This document shows, one piece after another, positions 8,659 through 15,357 of a DNA stretch of 64,000 bases (the first letter of the stretch is position 1; every line of letters begins with the position of its first letter). The stretch is from contig OX620685.1 in assembly GCA_951635545.1 (NCBI GenBank), positions 2,542,001 through 2,606,000 of the forward strand. Reading direction: 5' to 3'. The notes under the pieces were generated by a model that saw only the letters and a list, made by a program, of their open reading frames with translations, was not told where the DNA came from and did no database searches. This DNA is from CAG-873 sp910578365. Its GTDB lineage: Bacteria; Bacteroidota; Bacteroidia; Bacteroidales; Muribaculaceae. Both the position numbers and the translations under genes were made by a program.

Positions 8659-9540
8659 ATGCGCTTGCGCATGTCCCGTGACCTGAGTGTCAGCGAGGCA
8701 TGCGGGTTGCTTGGGGTGACTAAACAAGCGTGGTATGCCTTTTTCAAAAGGTCGTTCAAGGATGCCATTGACGAAGACCGCATCCTGGAATGCGTTCGCT
8801 CGATACGAGAGGATCTTCCGGCACTCGGAGTCAGAAAGATGAAGGACAGGTTACGTAAGGAGTTCTGTCTCGACATAGGCCGTGACCGCCTGTTCGATAT
8901 CATGAACAGGCATAATCTTCTGATACGTCCCCGAGTCCGCAGGACAAGGACAACCTTCTCCGATCACGGAATGAAGGTCTATCCGGATCTACGGAAAGAC
9001 TTCGCGCCTGATGACATAAACCAGTTGTGGGTAAGCGACATAACATATATATGGCTTCCTGATCAGAATACATTTTACTATCTGTTTCTGATTACGGATG
9101 CCTATTCGAAGAAAATAGTGGGATGGGAGATTGCCGATAACATGCGGCATGAGAACGCCATGACGGCATTGAAGATGGCTTTCAGGCAATGCAGGAGAGG
9201 TCAGCATCCCATACACCACTCGGACAAGGGACTTCAGTATTGTGCCAAACCCTACGTGGAAATGCTTCGTAGACGCCACGCCCGAATCAGCATGACGGAA
9301 GGGCACGACCCACGTAACAACGGAATTGCCGAAAGGGTAAACGGCATACTTAAAGAGGAGTTTCTGAAGCATATGGACGTAAGGAAGGACAACATACGGC
9401 AGGTGCTGGAGGATGTAATCAACACTTACCATACCCGCCGACCGCACCTCAGTCTCGGCATGCTGACTCCCGATGAAGTGCATCGCGGAGCGGTACCCGG
9501 ACGTAAGCTCTGGAAAAAATATTACCTGAAATCTGCATGA
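8659..9540 (+). CDS. IS3-family transposase OrfB (DDE integrase domain)
   Basis: A 293-residue catalytic subunit. The N-terminal region (SVSEACGLLGVTKQAWYAFF, then LGVRKMKDRLRKEF) is the HTH_21-type linker. The retroviral-integrase-like core follows: first Asp in WVSDITYIW (about residue 121), second Asp in HHSDKGLQY, and Glu in NGIAERVNGILKEEF. The full DDE triad is present, so the element may still be active. It is probably expressed mainly as a fusion with OrfA by the upstream slippery site. Confidence 0.9.
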   Translation: MRLRMSRDLSVSEACGLLGVTKQAWYAFFKRSFKDAIDEDRILECVRSIREDLPALGVRKMKDRLRKEFCLDIGRDRLFDIMNRHNLLIRPRVRRTRTTFSDHGMKVYPDLRKDFAPDDINQLWVSDITYIWLPDQNTFYYLFLITDAYSKKIVGWEIADNMRHENAMTALKMAFRQCRRGQHPIHHSDKGLQYCAKPYVEMLRRRHARISMTEGHDPRNNGIAERVNGILKEEFLKHMDVRKDNIRQVLEDVINTYHTRRPHLSLGMLTPDEVHRGAVPGRKLWKKYYLKSA

Positions 9541-9606
9541 GTCAAGATTTTTCAGTACTTTTGCATACCCCAACCGACGGGACTGACGGTGATTGCACTG
9601 CAAGTC

Positions 9607-9776
9607 TCAAAAATCCCCGGGGCATCGAGCCCCGGAGGATTTTACCCCAACCTCGGGGATCTCAGGCTCATACCTGCATGTCTCCACAGTCTTCGGACTG
9701 TTTAACATTCATTCATAATCTCAAACCCTCTGACCCGTCAATATTTTTCAGGACGCCACAGTGTTTTTTTATGGTA
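9607..9776 (-). ncRNA. Candidate small RNA or attenuated hut leader (about 170 nt)
   Basis: A consensus minus-strand promoter (9813-9782) is followed about 170 nt later by a strong hairpin plus T-run (9643-9609), with no coding frame between. Inside, the RNA can form ACAGUC-CGAA-GACUGU and CCCC-GAGGUU-GGGG hairpins. It is either a free-standing small RNA downstream of rpmE2 or the attenuated 5' leader of ftcD-hutUHI, now separated from it by the IS3 element. I could not match it to a known riboswitch; a long 6S-like rod is not obvious by eye. Confidence 0.45.
9610..9643 (-). terminator. Rho-independent terminator of the candidate RNA
   Basis: On the minus strand the sequence folds as AAAATCC-T-CCGGGGC / TCGAT loop / GCCCCGG-GGATTTTT. 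This is a 14-bp stem with a single bulge, ending in five T. It lies about 40 bp from the IS3 border. Confidence 0.75.
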
Positions 9777-9781
9777 ATATG

Positions 9782-9813
9782 CAAAGGTAATAAAAATTTG
9801 CTCACTTACCAAA
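9782..9813 (-). promoter_or_regulatory. Strong Bacteroidota promoter pointing toward hut operon
   Basis: Minus strand: TTTG (9813-9810), 20 bp, TACCTTTG (9789-9782), a perfect match to the consensus. It lies just after the rpmE2 terminator and reads toward the IS3 element and ftcD. Confidence 0.75.
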
Positions 9814-9827
9814 AAAACACAATAAAG

Positions 9828-9867
9828 CAAGCGCCGCAGATGCTTCCGGAGGCATCTGCGGCGCTTG
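9828..9867 (-). terminator. Terminator of rpmE2
   Basis: A 16-bp perfect stem (CAAGCGCCGCAGATGC and its complement) with an 8-nt loop lies about 25 bp after the rpmE2 stop. In the minus direction it is followed by a T-rich run ending TTTTTTT. The T-run overlaps the -33 box of the next promoter. Confidence 0.75.
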
Positions 9868-9891
9868 TATCAGTTATGACCGTGAGAAAGA

Positions 9892-10146
9892 TTATTTCTT
9901 GTTGCGGTTGCCATAGCGGCTCATGAACTTGTCTACGCGACCTGCGGTGTCGACGAGTTTCTGCTTGCCGGTGAAGAAGGGGTGCGACGAGCTGGTGATT
10001 TCAAGTTTTACCAGAGGGTAGGTTTTGCCGTCAACTTCGATGGTTTCGCGTGAAGCCACGGTGCTGCGGGTGATAAAAATCTCGTCGTTCGACATATCTT
10101 TGAACACGACTTCGCGATAGTCGGAGGGATGAATGTCTTTTTTCAT
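9892..10146 (-). CDS. rpmE2: 50S ribosomal protein L31 type B
   Basis: An 84-residue ribosomal protein starting MKKDIHPSDYREVVFKDMS. The upstream in-frame ATG at 10173 would add nine residues not found in the family, so 10146 is chosen. It has the long type-B form with the SSHPFFTGKQKLVDTAGRVDKFMSRYG core. It lacks the four zinc-binding cysteines of type A L31; type B forms typically serve under zinc limitation or as the sole L31. It is a single gene between its own promoter and terminator. Confidence 0.95.
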   Translation of the reverse strand: MKKDIHPSDYREVVFKDMSNDEIFITRSTVASRETIEVDGKTYPLVKLEITSSSHPFFTGKQKLVDTAGRVDKFMSRYGNRNKK

Positions 10147-10218
10147 TGTTATTGCTAATGTTTTGTTGATCAACTATTTGAAATTTTCGCTGGTAAGGCG
10201 TAGTTTCGTAATGGCCTG

Positions 10219-10250
10219 CAAAGTTACGAATTATTTGTGTAACTGCCAAA
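10219..10250 (-). promoter_or_regulatory. rpmE2 promoter
   Basis: Minus strand: TTTG (10250-10247), 20 bp, TAACTTTG (10226-10219), 73 bp before the rpmE2 ATG. The MITE inserted 31 bp upstream of the -33 box. Confidence 0.75.
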
Positions 10251-10281
10251 TATTTTTTTGTCCGATAAATAATTGATAAAT

Positions 10282-10459
10282 CACGGCTCTTTCATTTAAC
10301 TTTGATGCTACAATGCGCCACTGTTAATCAAGTAGTTATATGTAGCAGTTTCGCAATGGCTGTATTAATCTCATTTTGGATAAAAGGGTTAATGGCTTTT
10401 AACTAACTATAAGTCATGCACTTTGAAAATTCCAAGCATTTTTAAATGAAAGAGCCGTG
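10282..10459. mobile_element. 178-bp MITE with ISAs1-type ends
   Basis: The ends are the perfect 18-bp inverted repeat CACGGCTCTTTCATTTAA (10282-10299, complement at 10442-10459). They are identical to the ends of the transposase-bearing element at 32520-34054. The direct repeat TTGATAAAT flanks it (10273-10281 and 10460-10468), giving the same 9-bp target duplication length as the full element. The 142-bp interior has no gene and no visible similarity to the larger element apart from the ends. It fills the rpmE2-surE gap. Confidence 0.9.
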
Positions 10460-10484
10460 TTGATAAATAATTGCAACTTGATGT

Positions 10485-11258
10485 TCATAGCTCGCGGTCG
10501 CTATCGTAGAGGCGTCGGCTGCGTTTTACGGCTTCGATGTCGGTCTGGTCGGCGCGGGCCGGCACAACCGATATGAATTCGTTGCCGAGCCAGTATTCGT
10601 CGGTGTCGTCGGCATCGGGTTCTTCGTTTACAAAGCGTCCTGTAAGCCAGTAGAAGGGGTGGCCTTCGGGGTCGAGGTAGCGTGAGTACTCCTCGCTCCA
10701 GTGTCCTTTGGCGGCGCGGCACACCCGTACGCCTTTCGGTTCGACTTTAGCCGGAATGTTCACGTTGAGGCAGATGCCCGGTTCAAGCCCATTTTCAATT
10801 ACTTTGGCGGCTATTTCGCGTATGAACGGCATGCTGAAACTGAAGTCGGCCTTGAGCGAGTGATGCAGCAGCGAGAATCCTACCGATGGTATTCCGGCCA
10901 TGCAGCCTTCGAGGGCGGCGCCCATGGTGCCGGAATAGGTTATTGCTGTGCCGGAGTTTGAACCGTGGTTTATGCCCGAGAACAGAAAGTCGGGTTTGCG
11001 GGGCATCACGGCTGCGAGGCCGAGTTTCACGCAGTCGACCGGAGTGCCGTTGACCGAGAACACTCGGGTGTCGCCGTAGTCGGGCAGCGAGTTTATACGC
11101 AGGGCTGTATTTACTGAGATGGCCGACGACATGCCGCTTTGCGGACGAGCCGGAGCTACGGCTATTACGTTGCCGAACTCCTGCAGCACATCAATCAGAC
11201 GGTAAAGTCCGGGGGCATTCACGCTGTCGTCGTTGGTTACCATTATAAGTGGTTTCAT
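10485..11258 (-). CDS. surE: 5'/3'-nucleotidase SurE
   Basis: A 257-residue metal-dependent nucleoside monophosphate phosphatase, cytosolic, involved in nucleotide turnover and stationary-phase survival. The N-terminus MKPLIMVTNDDSVNAPGL holds the metal-binding Asp pair (N9-D11); the usual NDDG is NDDS here. Other hallmarks are the SGMSSAISV segment and the SGINHGSNSGTAITYSGTMGAALEG block that lines the active site. It is the second gene of a pair, 43 bp after the radical SAM gene on the same strand. Its 3' side is occupied by the MITE. Confidence 0.93.
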   Translation of the reverse strand: MKPLIMVTNDDSVNAPGLYRLIDVLQEFGNVIAVAPARPQSGMSSAISVNTALRINSLPDYGDTRVFSVNGTPVDCVKLGLAAVMPRKPDFLFSGINHGSNSGTAITYSGTMGAALEGCMAGIPSVGFSLLHHSLKADFSFSMPFIREIAAKVIENGLEPGICLNVNIPAKVEPKGVRVCRAAKGHWSEEYSRYLDPEGHPFYWLTGRFVNEEPDADDTDEYWLGNEFISVVPARADQTDIEAVKRSRRLYDSDREL

Positions 11259-11301
11259 TATAATATATGTTGTTAGGTGTTGATCTACTGTTTGGCGAGG
11301 T

Positions 11302-12120
11302 TTACATCCACTCGCAGGCTTCGCGTCGGCTGGGGCCGTATTTCACTGTTGCCGGAGGCAGTATGCAATAGCGGCAGAATGGCACCGGTGAGTCGCGCAG
11401 TGCCTTTATCTGCTCTACCGAGTTTATCCTGTCCACTTGCAGCCAGTCGGCGGCTGTATGTTTGAAATTGGTGTCGCAGGCTTTGTTCAAGTGCCCTACA
11501 CAGGCACTGATTGAACAGGGAAACAGACGGTTGCCAACCACCGACAGACAGCCGAAATTATAGCATTTGAAGTGCGACTTGCGGGCGTTCTGCCGTCCTT
11601 CGGGGTCAAGGGCGAAACGGAAAAACGAGTCGGCCATCGACCTGTCGCCGAATACCTCGCACGGAACATCCTCGCGCCGGCATAGTTCTATTGTGGCGTC
11701 GTAGTCGAATTTAATGGGGTAGCGTGTTATGGCTATTATAAAGCGCCGGCGGCGACACTCGGCCCAGAATTCGCGCGGCATGCGCGGCAGGGCTATGCCG
11801 TTGGTGAAAATATACAGAGCCGCTTTGGGAAAGGCTTCTCGCAGAGCCTGCATGGCCTCGTTGATGCGTGGATACAGCAGCGGTTCGCCTCCGATGAGGT
11901 AGGCACGGCCGATTCTGCCGTCAGCCACACGGCCCAGGTGCTGCATGGAGCGGCAGAGTTCGTCGAAATCGGCGAATTCTTTAGGCGCCAAAGGCGAATA
12001 GTGGGTACAGCCTTTGCAGTTGAGGTTGCAGTGGTCGGTTAGCACAAATTCCAAACGCAGCGGTTCGCGCTTATGTTGCAGCCAGGTGCGGGCGGCATGA
12101 ACAAGTTTATGTATCATCAT
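11302..12120 (-). CDS. Radical SAM protein of unknown substrate
   Basis: A 272-residue protein with the iron-sulfur/SAM motif CNLNCKGC (Cx3Cx2C) at about residues 32-39, followed by the GGEPLL motif (about 96) that binds SAM. Further Cys pairs (CYNFGC near 190, the CSISAC segment, and CRYC near 250) suggest a second, SPASM-like auxiliary cluster. It is short for a SPASM peptide-modifying enzyme, and no precursor peptide is visible nearby. Two tandem ATGs (12120, 12117) directly follow TAAATTTGC (12129-12121), a -7-like box, so the mRNA may be leaderless. It is followed by surE in the same direction. Confidence 0.7.
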   Translation of the reverse strand: MMIHKLVHAARTWLQHKREPLRLEFVLTDHCNLNCKGCTHYSPLAPKEFADFDELCRSMQHLGRVADGRIGRAYLIGGEPLLYPRINEAMQALREAFPKAALYIFTNGIALPRMPREFWAECRRRRFIIAITRYPIKFDYDATIELCRREDVPCEVFGDRSMADSFFRFALDPEGRQNARKSHFKCYNFGCLSVVGNRLFPCSISACVGHLNKACDTNFKHTAADWLQVDRINSVEQIKALRDSPVPFCRYCILPPATVKYGPSRREACEWM

Positions 12121-12214
12121 GCAAATTTAACAAAAATCCCCCGTATTTGGCTTATAGTACGTTAAAAAAGTTTTGTGGTGAGTCGATTTCAGACGGTGAT
12201 GCCGGCGGTGACAC

Positions 12215-12244
12215 TTGCGGACTCGTGTTTTTGTATTATCTTTG
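12215..12244 (+). promoter_or_regulatory. Promoter of the 12271 envelope protein gene
   Basis: TTG (12215-12217), 19 bp, TATCTTTG (12237-12244), 26 bp before the ATG at 12271. It matches the Bacteroidota consensus. Confidence 0.7.
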
Positions 12245-12270
12245 CGGTGCATAACCAAATAAAGTGTAAT

Positions 12271-12930
12271 ATGAAATATCGAATTCTGTTTTTTTGTCTG
12301 CTCTGTTGCATGGTTGCCAAGGCGCAGATTCCGTACTATGCTCCCACCACAGGGCATGGCAATCTCAACGGCTATACCTCTCTAAAGTTCAGGCCGGGAG
12401 TGAATGCTCAGGAAACTTATACCTCGTTTCTGCTTGGGCTTGGCGATTACGCCACCACCGGTGTCGATCTGTATACCTGCGGCAAGGAAGTGTACAGCGG
12501 TCTGATATTGCGTGGCGGATTTATGCCCAGCCGCTATCTGGGGGTTGGTCTGCAGGTGGCGCCGTCGTTCCGCACCGACGAAAATATGCGTTTTTCGTTT
12601 CTTACCACCGGACTGTTTCTGAACGGCGACATTCTGAACGACGGCAAACTGTTCTGGGCCGCCAACACCTGGTATACCGCACGCCGAGGCATGGCCGACG
12701 ATATCGATCAGTACATGTATCTGGGTACCAATATACCCTTGCCTCACGGCCAGACACTCACGCCTATGGCCGGCACAATATACTCCTGGCGCTTCAACAG
12801 TGATGCCGATCTGGCACTGGGTGTGTACTGGTCGGTGGGTAAATTCTGCTTCTATCTCTGGGGCAACGACTTGCTGAAAGCACACCCGCGCATGGTGGTG
12901 GGTCTGGAATTCACCATTCCGGCGTTTTAG
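12271..12930 (+). CDS. Secreted/outer-membrane protein of unknown function
   Basis: The start at 12271 (MKYRILFFCLLCCMVAKA) gives a clear signal peptide; in-frame starts further upstream lie before the promoter. The mature chain of about 200 residues alternates aromatic and small or polar residues (YTSLKFRPG, TSFLLGLGDYATTGVDLY, LGVGLQVAPSFRT, LALGVYWSVGKFCFYLWG) and ends VVGLEFTIPAF with a terminal Phe. This is the pattern of a small outer-membrane beta-barrel. No specific family was recognised. It has its own promoter and sits 43 bp upstream of bioA, which has its own -7 box. Confidence 0.6.
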   Translation: MKYRILFFCLLCCMVAKAQIPYYAPTTGHGNLNGYTSLKFRPGVNAQETYTSFLLGLGDYATTGVDLYTCGKEVYSGLILRGGFMPSRYLGVGLQVAPSFRTDENMRFSFLTTGLFLNGDILNDGKLFWAANTWYTARRGMADDIDQYMYLGTNIPLPHGQTLTPMAGTIYSWRFNSDADLALGVYWSVGKFCFYLWGNDLLKAHPRMVVGLEFTIPAF

Positions 12931-12961
12931 AAGTTTTTTTCGCGGAATGACGAGTTTTTTG

Positions 12962-12969
12962 TAATTTTG
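12962..12969 (+). promoter_or_regulatory. -7 box of the biotin operon
   Basis: TAATTTTG lies 4 bp before the bioA ATG at 12974. A T-run at 12934-12940, 21 bp upstream, is at the -33 spacing but is not a clean TTTG. The very short leader is unusual. Confidence 0.45.
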
Positions 12970-12973
12970 CGAT

Positions 12974-14251
12974 ATGAACGAGAATTTGCACGACGCCTGG
13001 GATCGCGAGCATCTCTGGCATCCATATACATCAACCATAGCCCCCCTGCCCACCTATATGGTAGACAGGGCCGAGGGCGTTGAGATAATACTCGCCGACG
13101 GCACTCGGCTTATCGACGGAATGTCGTCGTGGTGGAGCGTAGCTCACGGCTATAATAATCCGCGTCTGAACCGTGCCGCCGCAGACCAGCTCGGCAAAAT
13201 GAGCCATGTGATGTTCGGCGGCCTCACCCATGAGCCGGCCATAGAGCTGGGCAAGCGCCTGCTGGAGTGGGCGCCCGACGAGATGAATAACGTCTTCTTC
13301 GCCGACTCCGGTTCGGTGGCCATAGAGGTAGCCATGAAAATGGCCGTCCAGGCCGCAGTGAGTCGTTACGGCGATCATGGACGCTCGAATTTCGCTACCA
13401 TACGCCGCGGCTATCACGGTGATACCTGGAACGCCATGAGCGTATGCGACCCTGTTACCGGCATGCACGGCGCTTTCGGCCCGGCTCTGCCGGTGCGTTA
13501 CTTTTTGCCTTCGCCAAAAAGCCGTTTCGGGGGCGAGTGGGATTCCGCCGACATAGAGCCGCTGCGCCAACTGCTGCAGGAACATTCGCATGAACTGGCA
13601 GCTTTCATCCTCGAGCCTATAGTGCAGGGTGCCGGCGGCATGTGGTTCTATCATCCCGAATATCTGCGTCAGGCGCGAAAGCTCTGCGACGAATACGGCA
13701 TATACCTGATATTCGACGAAATCGCCACAGGCTTCTGGCGCACCGGCAAGCGCTTTGCGCTGGAACATGCCGGAGTGGTGCCCGATATAATGACTGTGGG
13801 CAAAGCTCTCACCGGAGGCTATCTGACACTGAGCGCCGTAATGACTACAAAAGACCTGGCCGACACCATTTCGCGCGGAGAGGCCGGAGTGATGATGCAC
13901 GGTCCCACATTCATGGCCAATCCGCTGGCCTGCGCCATTGCCTGCGAGTCGCTGAAGATATTCGACGAGCAGGACATGCCGGCTGTGGTGGCCCGTGTCG
14001 AGGCTGTGATGAAGCGCGAGCTGGCTGCCGCCGAAGGTTTGCCCAATGTGGCCGATGTGCGTGTCCTCGGAGCCATAGGTGTGATTCAGACCCGCGAGCC
14101 GGTAGATGTAGGAGTATTCCAGCGCCGCTGCGTGGAGCGCGGGGTGTGGATACGTCCTTTCGGCTGCAACGTGTATATTATGCCGCAATATATAATTACC
14201 GATGAGCAACTGCAGCGGCTCTGTCGGCATATGGTCGAACTGATAAAATGA
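12974..14251 (+). CDS. bioA: Adenosylmethionine-8-amino-7-oxononanoate aminotransferase
   Basis: This PLP enzyme converts KAPA to DAPA using SAM as amino donor. The 425-residue chain starts with HLWHPYTS, typical of BioA. It has the DGMSSWWSVAHGYNNPRL segment, the GYHGDTWNAMSV block, FDEIATGFWRTGK (cofactor Asp), and VGKALTGGYLTLSAVMTT with the PLP-binding Lys near residue 275. A fold-type I transaminase with this start is diagnostic for BioA rather than GABA or ornithine enzymes. It is the first gene of bioA-bioF-bioGC-bioD; its stop overlaps the bioF ATG by 4 bp (ATGA). Confidence 0.95.
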   Translation: MNENLHDAWDREHLWHPYTSTIAPLPTYMVDRAEGVEIILADGTRLIDGMSSWWSVAHGYNNPRLNRAAADQLGKMSHVMFGGLTHEPAIELGKRLLEWAPDEMNNVFFADSGSVAIEVAMKMAVQAAVSRYGDHGRSNFATIRRGYHGDTWNAMSVCDPVTGMHGAFGPALPVRYFLPSPKSRFGGEWDSADIEPLRQLLQEHSHELAAFILEPIVQGAGGMWFYHPEYLRQARKLCDEYGIYLIFDEIATGFWRTGKRFALEHAGVVPDIMTVGKALTGGYLTLSAVMTTKDLADTISRGEAGVMMHGPTFMANPLACAIACESLKIFDEQDMPAVVARVEAVMKRELAAAEGLPNVADVRVLGAIGVIQTREPVDVGVFQRRCVERGVWIRPFGCNVYIMPQYIITDEQLQRLCRHMVELIK

Positions 14252-15357
14252 ATTATGAATATTACATAGGCGAGCTTGAGGCCCTGCGTGCAGGAGGTAA
14301 CCTGCGCGAACTGCCGGGCGAAGCTCCCGCCGGAGTGTGGGACCTGTCGTCGAACGACTACCTGGGCCTCGCCGAAGACCCTGAGCTGGCCGACGCCTTC
14401 CTTGCCTCTACCGATATAAACGCTGCCATGATGACCTCCAGCGCCTCGCGTCTGTTAGGTCCGCGGCAGAGTGCCTACGAGGCTTTGGAAGGTACCCTGG
14501 CGGAACTTTACGGACGTCCGGCGCTGTTGTTCAACTCGGGCTATCACGCCAACGTAGGTATAATTCAGACACTTGCCGACCGTCGTACGCTGGTGCTGGC
14601 CGACAAACTGATACATGCCAGCGTAATCGACGGCCTGCGGCTGGCCGGAGCGGCTTTCGAGCGTTTCAGGCATAACGACATAGAACATCTGCAAAGGCTC
14701 ATCGACCGTCGCAAAGCTGATTTCGACCGACTGCTCGTAGTAGTCGAAAGTGTATATTCGATGGACGGCGACTGTGCCCCTCTTGAGGAACTTGCAGAGC
14801 TGAAACAGCACTATCCGTCGCTTTTATTATACGTCGACGAAGCCCATGCTGTGGGCGTGTGCGGTCCGGGCGGTCTTGGTCTGTCTGCCGCCTTGCCCGA
14901 GCCCGGGGCCGCCGATATAGTTGTAGGTACCCTCGGCAAGGCCTTGGCATCGTCCGGTGCCTACGCCATCTGTAGTAGCGCGCTCCGTTCGTACTTTATA
15001 AACAAGGCCCGCAGCCTCATATTTTCCACCGCATTGCCTCCGCTGCAGGCGTTGTGGAGCAAATATATAATAGAGCGTGTAGCCGAAATGGACTCGCGAC
15101 GCGAGCATCTGCGGCGCCTTGCAACCGACCTGGCCGCAATTACCGGCTGCAGCCACAGCGGACACATACAGCCGCTGGTGACAGGCAGCGCCGAGTCGGC
15201 CGTGCGACTATCGGCACAGTTACTCGAAGGCGGTTACAAGGTGTTGCCAATACGCACGCCCACAGTACCGCCGGGCACCGAACGCCTGCGTTTCAGCCTT
15301 TCGGCGGCGCTGCCGGCCGAGGCTATAAAAAATCTGAACACTATATTGAAACAATGA
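14248..15357 (+). CDS. bioF: 8-amino-7-oxononanoate synthase
   Basis: This PLP enzyme condenses pimeloyl-ACP (or CoA) with alanine to KAPA. The 369-residue chain shows the SSNDYLGLA start region, ASRLLGPRQSAYEALE, the DEAHAVGVCGPGGLG loop (PLP-contacting Asp/His) and GTLGKALASSGAY with the Schiff-base Lys near residue 230. Within the alpha-oxoamine synthase family, KBL and serine palmitoyltransferase are alternatives, but the operon settles it as BioF. Both junctions are ATGA overlaps (with bioA and bioGC), which indicates translational coupling. Confidence 0.94.
   Translation: MNYEYYIGELEALRAGGNLRELPGEAPAGVWDLSSNDYLGLAEDPELADAFLASTDINAAMMTSSASRLLGPRQSAYEALEGTLAELYGRPALLFNSGYHANVGIIQTLADRRTLVLADKLIHASVIDGLRLAGAAFERFRHNDIEHLQRLIDRRKADFDRLLVVVESVYSMDGDCAPLEELAELKQHYPSLLLYVDEAHAVGVCGPGGLGLSAALPEPGAADIVVGTLGKALASSGAYAICSSALRSYFINKARSLIFSTALPPLQALWSKYIIERVAEMDSRREHLRRLATDLAAITGCSHSGHIQPLVTGSAESAVRLSAQLLEGGYKVLPIRTPTVPPGTERLRFSLSAALPAEAIKNLNTILKQ

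Larger units (their letters stand above)
8104..9565 (+). mobile_element. IS3-family insertion sequence between ftcD and rpmE2
   Basis: The element carries the orfA/orfB pair of an IS3 transposase. The ends show an imperfect inverted repeat: GTCCGGAAAAGTGTTGAC at 8112-8129 against GTACTGAAAAATCTTGAC read inward from 9558, 13 of 18 positions identical. Outer TG...CA termini at about 8104 and 9565 are a best guess; the exact borders are uncertain by a few bases and I found no convincing target duplication. It lies antiparallel to the hut operon, directly abutting the ftcD start. Confidence 0.8.

Noticed and set aside
9607..9776. TPP or SAM riboswitch because of the CCTGAGATCCCC stretch
   Set aside because: Only a short CTGAGA match; the other conserved blocks of either riboswitch are missing and the gene context is histidine catabolism.
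13031..14230. 399-codon minus-strand frame across bioA
   Set aside because: Antisense of a fully convincing bioA; no family resemblance.
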